A DNA stretch of 64,000 nucleotides, taken from assembly GCA_963971405.1 (NCBI GenBank), contig OZ020485.1:992001-1056000 (forward strand). The letters are read 5' to 3'. The notes below the pieces were generated by a model. It ran no database searches, was not told the origin of the DNA, and worked only from the letters and a program-made list of their open reading frames with translations. Below are positions 1-11,609 of this stretch, one piece after another. Each line of letters begins with the position of its first letter. Position 1 is the stretch's first letter. The position numbers were made by a program, and so were the translations under genes. Source of the stretch: Psococerastis gibbosa (taxonomy: Eukaryota; Arthropoda; Insecta; Psocodea; Psocidae).

Positions 1-553
1 TAAAAGATATAGGTGTCTTAATTTAGCTTATTTTGGCTCAATGTATTATATTTAATATTGAGCAATTGCTCCTGCGTGTTCATCGGTGTAAATGTAGCTT
101 AAAAAAATTCATACGGCAAGAATACGAAAAATAGCTATTTACTTATTTTATTTTTTTAAAGGTTTTGAAAAGATATGGGTGTCTTTGTATTGCTTATTTT
201 GGCTCACTGTACTGTATCTAACATTACGCAATTGCTCCAGCGTGTTCATCGGTGTAAATGTAGCTACAAAAAATTCAATCGACAAGAATACAAAAAATAG
301 CTATATACTTTTTTTTTTTTAAAGGTCTTTAAAAGATATAGGTGTCTTAGTTTAGCTTATTTTGGCTCATTGTATTGTACTTGACATTAAGCAATTGCTC
401 CTGCGTATTCATCGGTTTATATGTTGCTAAAAAAAATTCATTCGACAAGAATACGAAAAATAGCTATATACTTATTTTTTTTTTTAAAGGTCTTGATATG
501 ACATGAGTGTCTTAATTTTGCTTATTTTGGCTCATTGTATTGTACTTAACATT

Positions 554-565
554 GAGCAATTGCTC
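554..565. repeat. 12-bp perfect palindrome, present once per monomer
   Basis: GAGCAATTGCTC equals its own reverse complement. It occurs in a large share of monomers. Common degenerate forms change only the left half (GACCAC, GGCCAC, GAACAA, GAGAAA), while the right half TTGCTC is mostly kept; TTGTTC is a less common right-half variant. The site directly adjoins the most conserved block of the monomer. It could be a protein site or a hairpin-forming element, but nothing in the sequence proves a role. Confidence 0.85.
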
Positions 566-614
566 CTGCGTGTTCATCGGTGTAAATGTAGCTAAAAAAA
601 ATTCATTCGACAAG

Positions 615-641
615 AATAAGAAAAATAGCTATTTACTTATT
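615..641. repeat. 27-bp dyad with a perfect 12-bp palindromic core
   Basis: The core AAATAGCTATTT (623-634) is a perfect palindrome. It is flanked by AATAAG on the left and CTTATT on the right, which are reverse complements, separated from the core by AA and A. The near-perfect dyad is found in monomers reading AATAAGAAAAATAGC. In the sister subtype (AATACGAAAAATAGCTATATAC) the outer arm and core edge are lost, leaving the 8-bp palindrome ATAGCTAT. A third subtype has ATGGCTATTT. Confidence 0.85.
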
Positions 642-2880
642 TTATTTTTTTAAAGGTCTTAAAAAGATATAGGTGTCTTAATTTTGCTTATTTTAGCTCA
701 TTGTATTGTACTAAACATTGACCACTTGCTCCTGCGTGTACATCGGTGTAAATGTAGCTACAAAAAATTCATTCGACAAGAATACGAAAAATAGCTATAT
801 ACTTATTTTATTTTTTTTAAAGGTCTTGATATGACACGGGTGTCTTAATTTGGCTTATTTTGGCTCATTGTATTGTACTTAACATTGACCACTTACTCCT
901 GCGTGTTCATCGGTGTAAATGTAGCTAAAAAAAATTCATTCGACAAGAATAAGAAAAATAGCTATTTACTTATTTTATTTTTTTTAAAGGTTTTAAAAGG
1001 ATATAGGTGTCTTAATTTTGCTTATTTAGGCTCATTGTATTGTACTTAACATTGAGCAAGTGTTCCTGCGTGTTCATCGGTGTAAATGTAGCTAAAAAAA
1101 ATTCATTCGACAAGAATAAGAAAATTAGCTATTTACTTATTTTATTTTTTTTAAAGGTCTTCAAAAGATATAGGTGTCTTACTTTTGCTTATTTGGGCTC
1201 ATTGTATTGTACTTAACATTGACCACTTGCTCCTGCGTGTACATCGGTGTAAATGTAGCTACAAAAAATTCATTCGACAAGAATACGAAAAATAGCTATA
1301 TACTTATTTTATTTTTTTTAAAGGTCTTGACATGACACGGGTGTCTTAATTTGGCTTATTTTGGCTCACTGTATTGCACTTAACATTGACCACTTGATCC
1401 AGCGTGTTCATCGATGTAAATGTAGCTACAAAAAATTCATTCGGCAAGAATACGAAAAATAGCTATATACTTATTTTATTTTTTTCAAAGGTCTTGATAT
1501 GACACGGGTGTCTTAATTTGGCTTATTTCGGTTCATTGTATTGTTATTAACATTGAGCAATTGCTCCTGCGTGTTCATCGGTGTAAATTTAGCTAAAACA
1601 AATTCATTCGACAAGAATAAGAAAAATAGCTATTTACTTATTTTATTTTTTTAAAGGTTTTAAAAAGATAAAGGTGTCTTAATTTTGCTTATTTTGGCTC
1701 ATTTTATTGTACTTGACATTGAGCAATTGCTCCTGCGTATTCATCGGTTTAAATGTTGCTAAAAAAAATTCATTCGACAAGAATACGAAAAATAGCTATA
1801 TACTTATTTTATTTTTTTTAAAGGTCTTGATATGACACGGGTGTCTTAATTTGGCTTATTTTGGCTCATTGTAATGTACTTAACATTGACTACTTGCTCC
1901 TGCGTGTTCATCGGTGTAAATGTAGCTAAAAAAAATTCTTTCGACAAGAATAAGAAAAATAGCTATTTACTTATTTATTTTTTTTAAAGGTTTTAAAAAG
2001 ATATAGGTGTCTTAATTTTGCTTATTTTGGCTCATTGTATTGCACTTGACATTAAACAATTGCTCCTGCGTGTTCATCGGTTTAAATGTTGCTAAAAAAA
2101 ATTCATTCGACAAGAATACAAAAAATAGCTATATACTTATTTTATTTTTTTTAAAGGTCTTGATATGATAAGGGTGTCTTAATTTTGCTTATTTTGGCTC
2201 ATTGTATTGTACTTAACATTGAGCAATTGCTCCTGCGTGTTCATCGGTGTAAATGTAGCTAAAACAAATTCATTCGACAAGAATAAGAAAAATAGCTATT
2301 TACTTATTTTATTTTTTTTAAAGGTTTTAAAAAGATATAGGTGTCTTCATTTTACTTATTTTGGCTCAATGTATTGTACTTAACATTGAGCAATTGTTCC
2401 TGCGTGTTCATCGGTGTAAATGTAGCTAAAAAAATTCATTCGACAAGAATAAGAAAAATAGCTATTTACTTATTTTATTTTTTTTAAAGGTCCTTAAAAG
2501 ATATAGGTGTGTTAATTTTGCTTATTTATGCTCATTGTATTGTACTTAACATTGACCAGTTGCTCGTGCGTGTTCATCGGTGAAAATGTAGCTACAAAAA
2601 ATTCATTCGACAAGAATAAGAAAAATAGCTATATACTTATTTTATTTTTTTTAAAGGTCTTGATATGACACGGGTGTCTTAATTTTGCTTATTTTGGCTC
2701 ACTGTATTGTACTGAACATTGAACAATTGCTCCTGCGTGTTCATCGGTGTAAATGTAGCTAAAAAAAATTCATTCGACAAGAATAAGAAAAATAGCTATT
2801 TACTTATTTTATTTTTTTTAAAGGTTTTAAAAAGATATAGGTGTCTTAATTTTGCTTATTTTGGCTCATTGTATTGTACT

Positions 2881-3990
2881 TAACATTGAGCAATTGCTCC
2901 TGCGTGTTCATCGGTGTAAATGTAGCTAAAAAAAAATCATTCGACAAGAATAAGAAAAATAGCTATTTACTTATTTTATTTTTTTAAAGGTTTTAAAAAG
3001 ATATAGGTGTCTTAATTTTGCTTGTTTAGGTACATTGTGTAGGACATAACATTGAACAATTGCTCCTGCGTGTTCATCGGTGTAAATGTAGCTACAAAAA
3101 ATTCATTCGACAAGAATACGATAATAGCTATATACTTATTTTTTTTTTTTTAAAGGTCTTAAAAAGATATAGGTGTCTAATTTTGCTTGTTTAGGCTCAT
3201 TGTATTGTACTTGACATTGAGCAATTGCTCCTGCGTATTCATCTGTTTATATGTTGCTAAAAAAAATTCATTCGACAAGAATACGAAAAATAGCTATATA
3301 CTTATTTTTTTTTTTTAAAGGTCTTGATATGACATGAGTGTCTTAATTTTGCTTATTTTGGCTCATTGTATTGTACTTAACATTGAGCAATTGCTCCTGC
3401 GTGTTCATCGGTGTAAATGTAGCTAAAAAAAATTCATTCGACAAGAATAAGAAAAATAGCTATTTACTTATTTTATTTTTTTAAAGGTCTTAAAAAGATA
3501 TAGGTGTCTTAATTTTGCTTATTTTAGCTCATTGTATTGTACTAAACATTGACCACTTGCTCCTGCGTGTACATCGGTGTAAATGTAGCTACAAAAAATT
3601 CATTCGACAAGAATACGAAAAATAGCTATATACTTATTTTATTTTTTTTTAAGGTCTTGATATGACACGGGTGTCTTAATTTGGCTTATTTTGGCTCATT
3701 GTATTGTACTTAACATTGACCACTTACTCCTGCGTGTTCATCGGTGTAAATGTAGCTAAAAAAAATTCATTCGACAAGAATAAGAAAAATAGCTATTTAC
3801 TTATTTTATTTTTTTAAAGGTTTTAAAAAGATAACGGTGTCTTAATTTTGCTTATTTTGGCTCATTTTATTGTACTTGACATTGAGCAATTGCTCCTGCG
3901 TATTCAACGGTTTAAATGTTGCTAAAAAAAATTCATTCGACAAGAATACGAAAAATAGCTATATACTTATTTTATTTTTTTTAAAGGTCT
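2881..3990 (+). repeat. HOR segment P, first copy (~6.6 monomers)
   Basis: Ordered variants here are TACATTGTGTAGGACATAAC, CTGTTTATATGTTGC, GACATGAGTG, ACATCGGTG and AGATAACGGTG. They recur in the same order at about 12,043-13,150 (offset 9,163), 15,212-16,310 and 18,369-19,465. At about 3,990 the sequence switches from the GACACGGG context used in those copies to GATAAGGG, which marks the edge of shared descent. Confidence 0.8.
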
Positions 3991-4145
3991 TGATATGATA
4001 AGGGTGTCTTAATTTTGCTTATTTTGGCTCATTGTATTGTACTGAACATTGAGCAATTGCTCCTGCGTGTTCATCGGTGTAAATGTAGCTACAAAAAATT
4101 CATTCGACAAGAATACAAAAAATAGCTATATACTTATTTTATTTT

Positions 4146-6787
4146 TTTTAAAGGTCTTAAAAAGATATAGGTGTCTTAATTTTGCTTTTTTAGCCTCATT
4201 GTATTGTACTTAACATTGGCCACTTGCTCCTGCGTGTTCATCGGTGTAAATGTAGCTACAAAAAATTCATTCGACAAGAATACGAAAAATAGCTATATAC
4301 TTATTTTATTTTTTTAAAGGTCTTGATATGACACGGGTCTCCAAATTTGGCTTATTTAGGCTCATTGTATTGTAATTAACATTGAGCAATTGCTCCTGCG
4401 TGTTCATCGGTGTAAATGTGGCTAAAAAAAATTCATTCGACAAGAATAAGAAAAATAGCTATTTACTTATAATTTTTTTAAATTTTTTAAAAAGATATAT
4501 GTGTCTTAATTTTGCTTATTTTGGCTCATTGTATTGTACTTGACATTGAGAAATTGCTCCTGCGTGTTCATCGGTTTAAATGTTGTTAAAAAAATTCATT
4601 CGACAAGAATAAAGAAAATAGCTATTTACTTATTTTATTTTTTTTAAAGGTCTTGATATGATATGGGTGTCTTAATTTGGCTTATTTTGGCTCATTGTAT
4701 TGTACTTAACATTGAGCAATTGCTCCTGCGTGTTCATCGGTGTAAATGTAGCTAAAAAAAATTCATTCGACAAGAATAAGAAAAATAGCAATATACTTAT
4801 TTTATTTTTTTAAAGGTCTTAAAAAGATATAGGTGTCTTAATTTTCCTTGTCTAGGTACATTGTGTAGTACTTAACATTGAGCAATTGCTCCTGCGTGTT
4901 CATCGGTGTAAATGTAGCTACAAAAAATTCATTCGACCAGAATACGAAAAAAAGCTATATACTTATTTTATTTTTTTTGATGGTCTTGAAATGATATGGG
5001 TGTCTTAATATTGCTTATTTTGACTCATTGTATTGTGCTTAACATTGAGCAATTGCTCCTGCGTGTTCATCGGAGTAAATGTAGCTAAACAAAATTCATT
5101 CGACAAGAATAAGAAAAATAGCTATTTACTTATTTTATTTTTTTTAAAGGTCTTAAAAAGATATAGGTGTCTAATTTTGCTTGTTTAGGCTCACTTTGTT
5201 GTACTAAACATTGACCAATTGCTCCTGCGTGTTCCTCGGTGTAAATGTAGCTACAAAAAATTCATTCGACCAGAATAAGAAAAATAGCTATTTACTTATT
5301 TTATTTTTTTTAAAGGTCTTAAAAAGATATAGGTGTCTAATTTTGCTTGTTTAGGCTCACTGTGTTGTACTAAACATTGAGCAATTGCTCCTGCGTGTTC
5401 ATCGGTTTAAATTTTGCTAAAAACAATTCATTCGACATGAATAAAAAAAATGGCTATTTACTTATTTTATTTTTTTCAAAGGTCTTGATATGATAAGGGT
5501 GTCTTAATTTTGCTTATTTTGGCTCACTGTATTGAACTTAACATTGAGCAATTGCTCCTGCGTGTTCATCGGTGTAAATGTAGCTAAAAAAAATTCATTC
5601 GACAAGAATAAGAAAAATAGCTATTTACTTATTTTATTTTTTTTAAAGGTTTTAAAAAGATATAGGTGTCTTTATTTTGCTTATTTTGGCTCAATGTATT
5701 GTACTTAACATTGAGCAATTGTTCCTGCGTGTTCATCGGTGTAAATGTAGCTAAAAAAAATTCATTCGTCAAGAATAAGAAAAATAGCTATTAACTGATT
5801 TTATTTTTTTTAAAGGTCTTAAAAAGATATAGGTGTCTTAATTTTGCTTATTTAGGCTCATTGTATTGTTCTTAACATTGGCCACTTGCTCCTGCGTGTC
5901 CATCTGTGTAAATGTAGCTACAAAAAATTCATTCGACAAGAATACGAAAAATAGCTATATACTTATTTTATTTTTTTTAAAGGTCTTGATATGACACGGG
6001 TGTTTTAATTTGGCTTATTTAGGCTCACTGTATTGTAGTTAACATTGAGCAATTGCTCCTGCGTGTTCATCGGTGTAAATGTGGCTAAAAAAAATTCATT
6101 CGACAAGAATAAGAAAAATAGCTATTTACTTATTTTATTTTTTTAAAGGTCTTAAAAACATATAGGTGTCTTAATTTTGCTTATTTAGGCTCATTGTATT
6201 GTTCTTAACATTGGCCACTTGCTCCTGCGTGTCCATCTGTGTAAATGTAGCTACAAAAAATTCATTCGACAAGAATACGAAAAATAGCTATATACTTATT
6301 TTATTTTTTTTAAAGGTCTTGATATGATCAGGGTGTCTTAATTTGGCTTATTTTGGCTCATTGTATTGTCGTTAACATTGAGCAATTGCTCCTGCGTGTT
6401 CATCGGTGTAAATGTAGCTAAAAAAAATTCATTCGACAAGAATAAGAAAAATAGCTATTTACTTATTTTATTTTTTTAAAGGTCTTAAAAAGATATAGGT
6501 GTCTTAATTTTCCTTGTTTAGGTACATTGTGTAGTACTTAACATTGAGCAATTGCTCCTGCGTGTTCATCGGTGTAAATGTAGCTACAAAAAATTCATTC
6601 GACAAGAATACGAAAAATAGCTATATACTTATTTTATTTTTTTTAATGGTCTTGAAATGATATGGGTGTCTCAATATTGCTTATTTCGACTCATTGTATT
6701 GTACTTAACATTGAGCAATTGCTCCTGCGTGTTCATCGGTTTAAATGTTGCTAAAAAAAATTCATTCGACAAGAATACGAAAAATAG
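4146..6787 (+). repeat. 2.64-kb block, copy 1 (~16 monomers), repeated at 8,801-11,442
   Basis: The offset of 4,655 bp (28 monomers) is constant across several markers: TTTGCTTTTTTAGCC (4,181 and 8,836), GGGTCTCCAAATTTGG (4,338 and 8,993) and GGTTTAAATTTTGC (5,404 and 10,059). Left of 4,146 and right of 6,787 the copies diverge: 6,788 continues with GCTCTATAC, whereas 11,443 has GCTATATAC. The first half (to about 5,400) recurs at 14,000-15,230, 17,160-18,380 and 19,810-21,030. The second half recurs at 21,212-22,595. Confidence 0.85.
4471..4489 (+). repeat. Variant monomer with rearranged T-tract (AATTTTTTTAAATTTTTT)
   Basis: The usual TTTTATTTTTTTAAAGG segment reads AATTTTTTTAAATTTTTT here, giving two short AT tracts in place of the T-tract plus AAAGG. 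The same form is seen near 7,801, 9,127, 14,300, 17,457 and 20,113, each followed by AAAAAGATATATG. It is a good marker of the left-half HOR family and was not seen to the right of about 20.2 kb. Confidence 0.8.
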
Positions 6788-7317
6788 CTCTATACTTATT
6801 TTATTTTTTTTAAAGGTCTTGATGTGACACGGGTGTCTTAATTTGGCTTATTTTTGCTCATTGTATTGTAATTAACATTGAGCAATTGCTCCTGCGTGTT
6901 CATCGGTGTAAATGTAGCTAAAAAAAATTCATTCGACAAGTATAAGAAAAATAGCTATTTACTTATTTTATTTTATTAAAGGTTTTAAAAAGATATAGGT
7001 GTCTTAATTTTGCTTATTTTGGCTCATTGTATTGTACTTGACATTGAACAATTGCTCCTGCGTGTTCATCGGTTTAAATGTTGCTAAAAAAAATTCATTC
7101 GACAAGAATAAAAAAAATGGCTATTTACTTATTTTATTTTTTTTAAAGGTCTTGATATGATAAGGGTGTCTTCATTTTGCTTATTTTGGCTCATTGTATT
7201 GTACTTAACATTGAGCAATTGCTCCTGCGAGTTCATCGGTGTAAATGTAGCTAAAAAAAAATTCATTCGACAAGAATAAGAAAAATAGCTATTTACTTAT
7301 TTAATTTTTTTAAAGGT
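6788..7317 (+). repeat. Three-monomer segment shared with 22,596-23,125
   Basis: Together with 5,404-6,787 this forms a block of about 1.9 kb matched at 21,212-23,125 with a constant offset of 15,808 bp. Markers are GATGTGACACGGG, GACAAGTATAAG and GACAAGAATAAAAAAAATGG with GATAAGGGTGTCTTC. The match ends at about 7,317, where this copy continues with GATATGACACGGGTCTCC and the other with a GGTGCC monomer. Confidence 0.8.
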
Positions 7318-8800
7318 CTTGATATGACACGGGTCTCCAAATTTGGCTTATTTAGGCTCATTGTATTGAACTTAACATTGAGCAATTGCTCCTGCGTGTT
7401 CATCGGTGTAAATGTAGCTAAAAAAAATTCATTCGACAAGAATAAGAAAAATAGCTATTTACTTATTTTATTTTTTTTAAAGGTTTTAAAAAGATATAGG
7501 TGTCTTTATTTTGCTTATTTTGGCTCAATGTATTGTACTTAACATTGAGCAATTGTTCCTGCGTGTTCATCGGTGTAAATGTAGCTAAAAAAAATTCATT
7601 CGACAAGATTAAGAAAAATAGCTATTTACTTATTTTATTTTTTTTAAAGGTTTTAAAAAGATATAGGTGTCTTAGTTTTGCTTATTTAGCCTCATTGTAT
7701 TGTACTTAACATTGGCCACTTGCTCCTGCGTGTTCATCGGTGTAAATGTAGCTACAAAAAATTCACTCGACAAGAATAAGAAAAATAGCTATTTACTTAT
7801 AATTTTTTTAAATTTTTTAAAAAGATATATGTGTCTTAATTTTGCTTATTTTGGCTCATTGTACTTGACATTGAGAAATTGCTCCTGCGTGTTCATCGGT
7901 TTAAATGTTGTTAAAAAAATTCATTCGACAAGAATACGAAAAATAGCTATATACTTATTTTATTTTTTTTAAAGGTCTTGATATGACACGGGTGTCTTAA
8001 TTTGGCTTATTTTGGCTCATTGTATTGTACTTAACATTGACTACTTGCTCCTGCGTGTTCATCGGTGTAAATGTAGCTAAAAAAAATTCTTTCCACAAGA
8101 ATAAGAAAAATAGCTATTTACTTATTTTATTTTTTTTAAAGGTTTTAAAAAGATATAGGTGTCTTAATTTTGCTTATTTTGGCTCATTGTATTGCACTTG
8201 ACATTAAACAATTGCTCCTGCGTGTTCATCGGTTTAAATGTTGCTAAAAAAAATTCATTCGACAAGAATACAAAAAATAGCTATATACTTATTTTTTTTT
8301 TTTTAAAGGTCTTGATATGATAAGGGTGTCTTAATTTTGCTTATTTTGGCTCATTGTATTGTACTGAACATTGAGCAATTGCTCCTGCGTGTTCATCGGT
8401 GTAAATGTAGCTAAAACAAATTCATTCGACAAGAATACGAAAAATAGCTATATACTTATTTTATTTTTTTAAAGGTCTTGATATGACACGGGTCTCCAAA
8501 TTTGGCTTATTTAGGCTCATTGTATTGAACTTAACATTGAGCAATTGCTCCTGCGTGTTCATCGGTGTAAATGTAGCTAAAAAAAATTCATTCGACAAGA
8601 ATAAGAAAAATAGCTATTTACTTATTTTATTTTTTTTAAAGGTTTTAAAAAGATATAGGTGTCTTTATTTTGCTTATTTTGGCTCAATGTATTGTACTTA
8701 ACATTGAGCAATTGTTCCTGCGTGTTCATCGGTGTAAATGTAGCTAAAAAAAATTCATTCGACAAGATTAAGAAAAATAGCTATTTACTTATTTTATTTT
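7318..8800 (+). repeat. 7-monomer (1,159-bp) local duplication plus linker monomers
   Basis: The GGGTCTCCAAATTTGG monomer and the two after it (7,318-7,780) recur at 8,477-8,940 with a 1,159-bp offset. Between them lie monomers matching other blocks: the rearranged T-tract variant near 7,801, then a stretch from about 7,930 that matches 13,105 onward (offset 5,174). Apparent open frames at 7,324-7,972 and 8,483-8,868 are satellite translations, not genes. Confidence 0.8.
7858..7864 (+). repeat. Monomer with a private 5-bp deletion
   Basis: This monomer reads GGCTCATTGTACTTGAC where related monomers (4,530 and 9,185) read GGCTCATTGTATTGTACTTGAC. One copy of a short TTGTA-like direct repeat is lost, consistent with replication slippage. 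I did not see the same deletion elsewhere in the window. Confidence 0.75.
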
Positions 8801-11442
8801 TTTTAAAGGTCTTAAAAAGATATAGGTGTCTTAATTTTGCTTTTTTAGCCTCATTGTATTGTACTTAACATTGGCCACTTGCTCCTGCGTGTTCATCGGT
8901 GTAAATGTAGCTACAAAAAATTCATTCGACAAGAATACGAAAAATAGCTATATACTTATTTTATTTTTTTAAAGGTCTTGATATGACACGGGTCTCCAAA
9001 TTTGGCTTATTTAGGCTCATTGTATTGTAATTAACATTGAGCAATTGCTCCTGCGTGTTCATCGGTGTAAATGTGGCTAAAAAAAATTCATTCGACAAGA
9101 ATAAGAAAAATAGCTATTTACTTATAATTTTTTTAAATTTTTTAAAAAGATATATGTGTCTTAATTTTGCTTATTTTGGCTCATTGTATTGTACTTGACA
9201 TTGAGAAATTGCTCCTGCGTGTTCATCGGTTTAAATGTTGTTAAAAAAATTCATTCGACAAGAATAAAGAAAATAGCTATTTACTTATTTTATTTTTTTT
9301 AAAGGTCTTGATATGATATGGGTGTCTTAATTTGGCTTATTTTGGCTCACTGTATTGTACTTAACATTGAGCAATTGCTCCTGCGTGTTCATCGGTGTAA
9401 ATGTAGCTAAAAAAATTTCATTCGACAAGAATAAGAAAAATAGCAATATACTTATTTTATTTTTTTAAAGGTCTTAAAAAGATATAGGTGTCTTAATTTT
9501 CCTTGTCTAGGTACATTGTGTAGTACTTAACATTGAGCAATTGCTCCTGCGTGTTCATCGGTGTAAATGTAGCTACAAAAAATTCATTCGACCAGAATAC
9601 GAAAAAAAGCTATATACTTATTTTATTTTTTTTAATGGTCTTGAAATGATATGGGTGTCTTAATATTGCTTATTTTGACTCATTGTATTGTGCTTAACAT
9701 TGAGCAATTGCTCCTGCGTGTTCATCGGAGTAAATGTAGCTAAACAAAATTCATTCGACAAGAATAAGAAAAATAGCTATTTACTTATTTTATTTTTTTT
9801 AAAGGTCTTAAAAAGATATAGGTGTCTAATTTTGCTTGTTTAGGCTCACTTTGTTGTACTAAACATTGACCAATTGCTCCTGCGTGTTCATCGGTGTAAA
9901 TGTAGCTACAAAAAATTCATTCGACCAGAATAAGAAAAATAGCTATTTACTTATTTTATTTTTTTTAAAGGTCTTAAAAAGATATAGGTGTCTAATTTTG
10001 CTTGTTTAGGCTCACTGTGTTGTACTTAACATTGAGCAATTGCTCCTGCGTGTTCATCGGTTTAAATTTTGCTAAAAACAATTCATTCGACATGAATAAA
10101 AAAAATGGCTATTTACTTATTTTATTTTTTTTAAAGGTCTTGATATGATAAGGGTGTCTTAATTTTGCTTATTTCGGCTCACTGTATTGAACTTAACATT
10201 GAGCAATTGCTCCTGCGTGTTCATCGGTGCAAATGTAGCTAAAAAAAATTCATTCGACAAGAATAAGAAAAATAGCTATTTACTTATTTTATTTTTTTTA
10301 AAGGTTTTAAAAAGATATAGGTGTCTTTATTTTGCTTATTTTGGCTCAATGTATTGTACTTAACATTGAGCAATTGTTCCTGCGTGTTCATCGGTGTAAA
10401 TGTAGCTAAAAAAAATTCATTCGTCAAGAATAAGAAAAATAGCTATTAACTGATTTTATTTTTTTTAAAGGTCTTAAAAAGATATAGGTGTCTTAATTTT
10501 GCTTATTTTGGCTCATTGTATTGTTCTTAACATTGGCCACTTGCTCCTGCGTGTCCATCTGTGTAAATGTAGCTACAAAAAATTCATTCGACAAGAATAC
10601 GAAAAATAGCTATATACTTATTTTATTTTTTTTAAAGGTCTTGATATGACACGGGTGTCTTAATTTGGCTTATTTAGGCTCACTGTATTGTAGTTAACAT
10701 TGAGCAATTGCTCCTGCGTGTTCATCGGTGTAAATGTGGCTAAAAAAAATTCATTCGACAAGAATAAGAAAAATAGCTATTTACTTATTTTATTTTTTTA
10801 AAGGTCTTAAAAACATATAGGTGTCTTAATTTTGCTTATTTAGGCTCATTGTATTGTTCTTAACATTGGCCACTTGCTCCTGCGTGTCCATCTGTGTAAA
10901 TGTAGCTACAAAAAATTCATTCGACAAGAATACGAAAAATAGCTATATACTTATTTTATTTTTTTTAAAGGTCTTGATATGATCAGGGTGTCTTAATTTG
11001 GCTTATTTTGGCTCATTGTATTGTCGTTAACATTGAGCAATTGCTCCTGCGTGTTCATCGGTGTAAATGTAGCTAAAAAAAATTCATTCGACAAGAATAA
11101 GAAAAATAGCTATTTACTTATTTTATTTTTTTAAAGGTCTTAAAAAGATATAGGTGTCTTAATTTTCCTTGTTTAGGTACATTGTGTAGTTCTTAACATT
11201 GAGCAATTGCTCCTGCGTGTTCATCGGTGTAAATGTAGCTACAAAAAATTCATTCGACAAGAATACGAAAAATAGCTATATACTTATTTTATTTTTTTTA
11301 ATGGTCTTGAAATGATATGGGTGTCTCAATATTGCTTATTTCGACTCATTGTATTGTACTTAACATTGAGCAATTGCTCCTGCGTGTTCATCGGTTTAAA
11401 TGTTGCTAAAAAAAATTCATTCGACAAGAATACGAAAAATAG
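8801..11442 (+). repeat. 2.64-kb block, copy 2 (~16 monomers)
   Basis: This matches 4,146-6,787 at a constant 4,655-bp offset with scattered single-base differences. One is ATTTCGGCTC near 10,172 against ATTTTGGCTC near 5,517. Its first part also matches the 3,157-bp HOR copies (offset 5,174 to 13.1-15.2 kb). The block therefore links the two left-half repeat families. No gene is seen. Confidence 0.83.
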
Positions 11443-11609
11443 CTATATACTTATTTTATTTTTTTTAATGGTCTTGAAATGATATGGGTGTCTCAATATT
11501 GCTTATTTCGACTCATTGTATTGTACTTAACATTGAGCAATTGCTCCTGCGTGTTCATCGGTTTAAATGTTGCTAAAAAAATTCATTCGACAAGAATAAA
11601 AAAAATGGC
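11276..11609 (+). repeat. Single-monomer tandem duplication (2 x 167 bp)
   Basis: The monomer carrying TTTAATGGTCTTGAAATGATATGGG and TATTTCGACTC appears twice in direct succession. The TTAATGG segments lie 167 bp apart, near 11,299 and 11,466. The homologous places at 6,645 and 22,450 have it once. This is the smallest register-preserving duplication seen here. Confidence 0.85.

Larger units (their letters stand above)
554..720 (+). repeat. Representative satellite monomer (one unit of the array)
   Basis: This unit illustrates the monomer layout. It opens with the palindrome GAGCAATTGCTC (554-565) and continues with the conserved TGCGTGTTCATCGG block. Next come an A-tract, ATTCATTCGACAAG, the dyad around AAATAGCTATTT (623-634), the T-tract, the subtype-specific AAAAAGATATAGG segment and the GCTTATTTT-GGCTC-type segment. 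It ends just before the next copy, where the palindrome is degraded to a GACCACTTGCTC form. The choice of start is arbitrary in a tandem array. Confidence 0.9.
1..2880 (+). repeat. Irregular, more diverged left part of the array (~17 monomers)
   Basis: Monomers here carry more private changes than elsewhere, for example ATTCAATCGACAAG near 275, CTCCAGCG near 235 and 1,390, and TCTAACATTACGC near 217. No long tandem HOR is visible. Two local matches to the next block exist: 360-990 matches 3,191-3,825 (offset 2,831, 17 monomers; marker GACATGAGTG at 500 and 3,331), and 1,665-1,830 matches about 3,828-3,993 (offset 2,163, 13 monomers; marker GGCTCATTTTATTG). The rest is a mosaic of the same subtypes. 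No gene is seen. Confidence 0.85.

Noticed and set aside
554..641. Rho-independent terminators or operators suggested by the palindromes and T-tracts
   Set aside because: The palindromes are AT-rich or lack a loop followed directly by a T-run, and they recur in every monomer without genes. They are better described as satellite dyads.
640..655. Match to the budding yeast ARS consensus in TTTTATTTTTT
   Set aside because: It is a 10 of 11 match in a T-rich tract repeated hundreds of times; such matches are expected by composition and the host is unknown.
7324..7972. Open reading frames of 69-90 codons here and at about 20 other places, with near-identical hydrophobic translations
   Set aside because: They are satellite sequence read in one frame for about 1.25 monomers. 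The ~167-bp period is not a multiple of three, so the frame rotates each monomer and a stop follows. Sequence identity among them reflects array homogenisation. No ribosome-binding or codon-use signal was seen.
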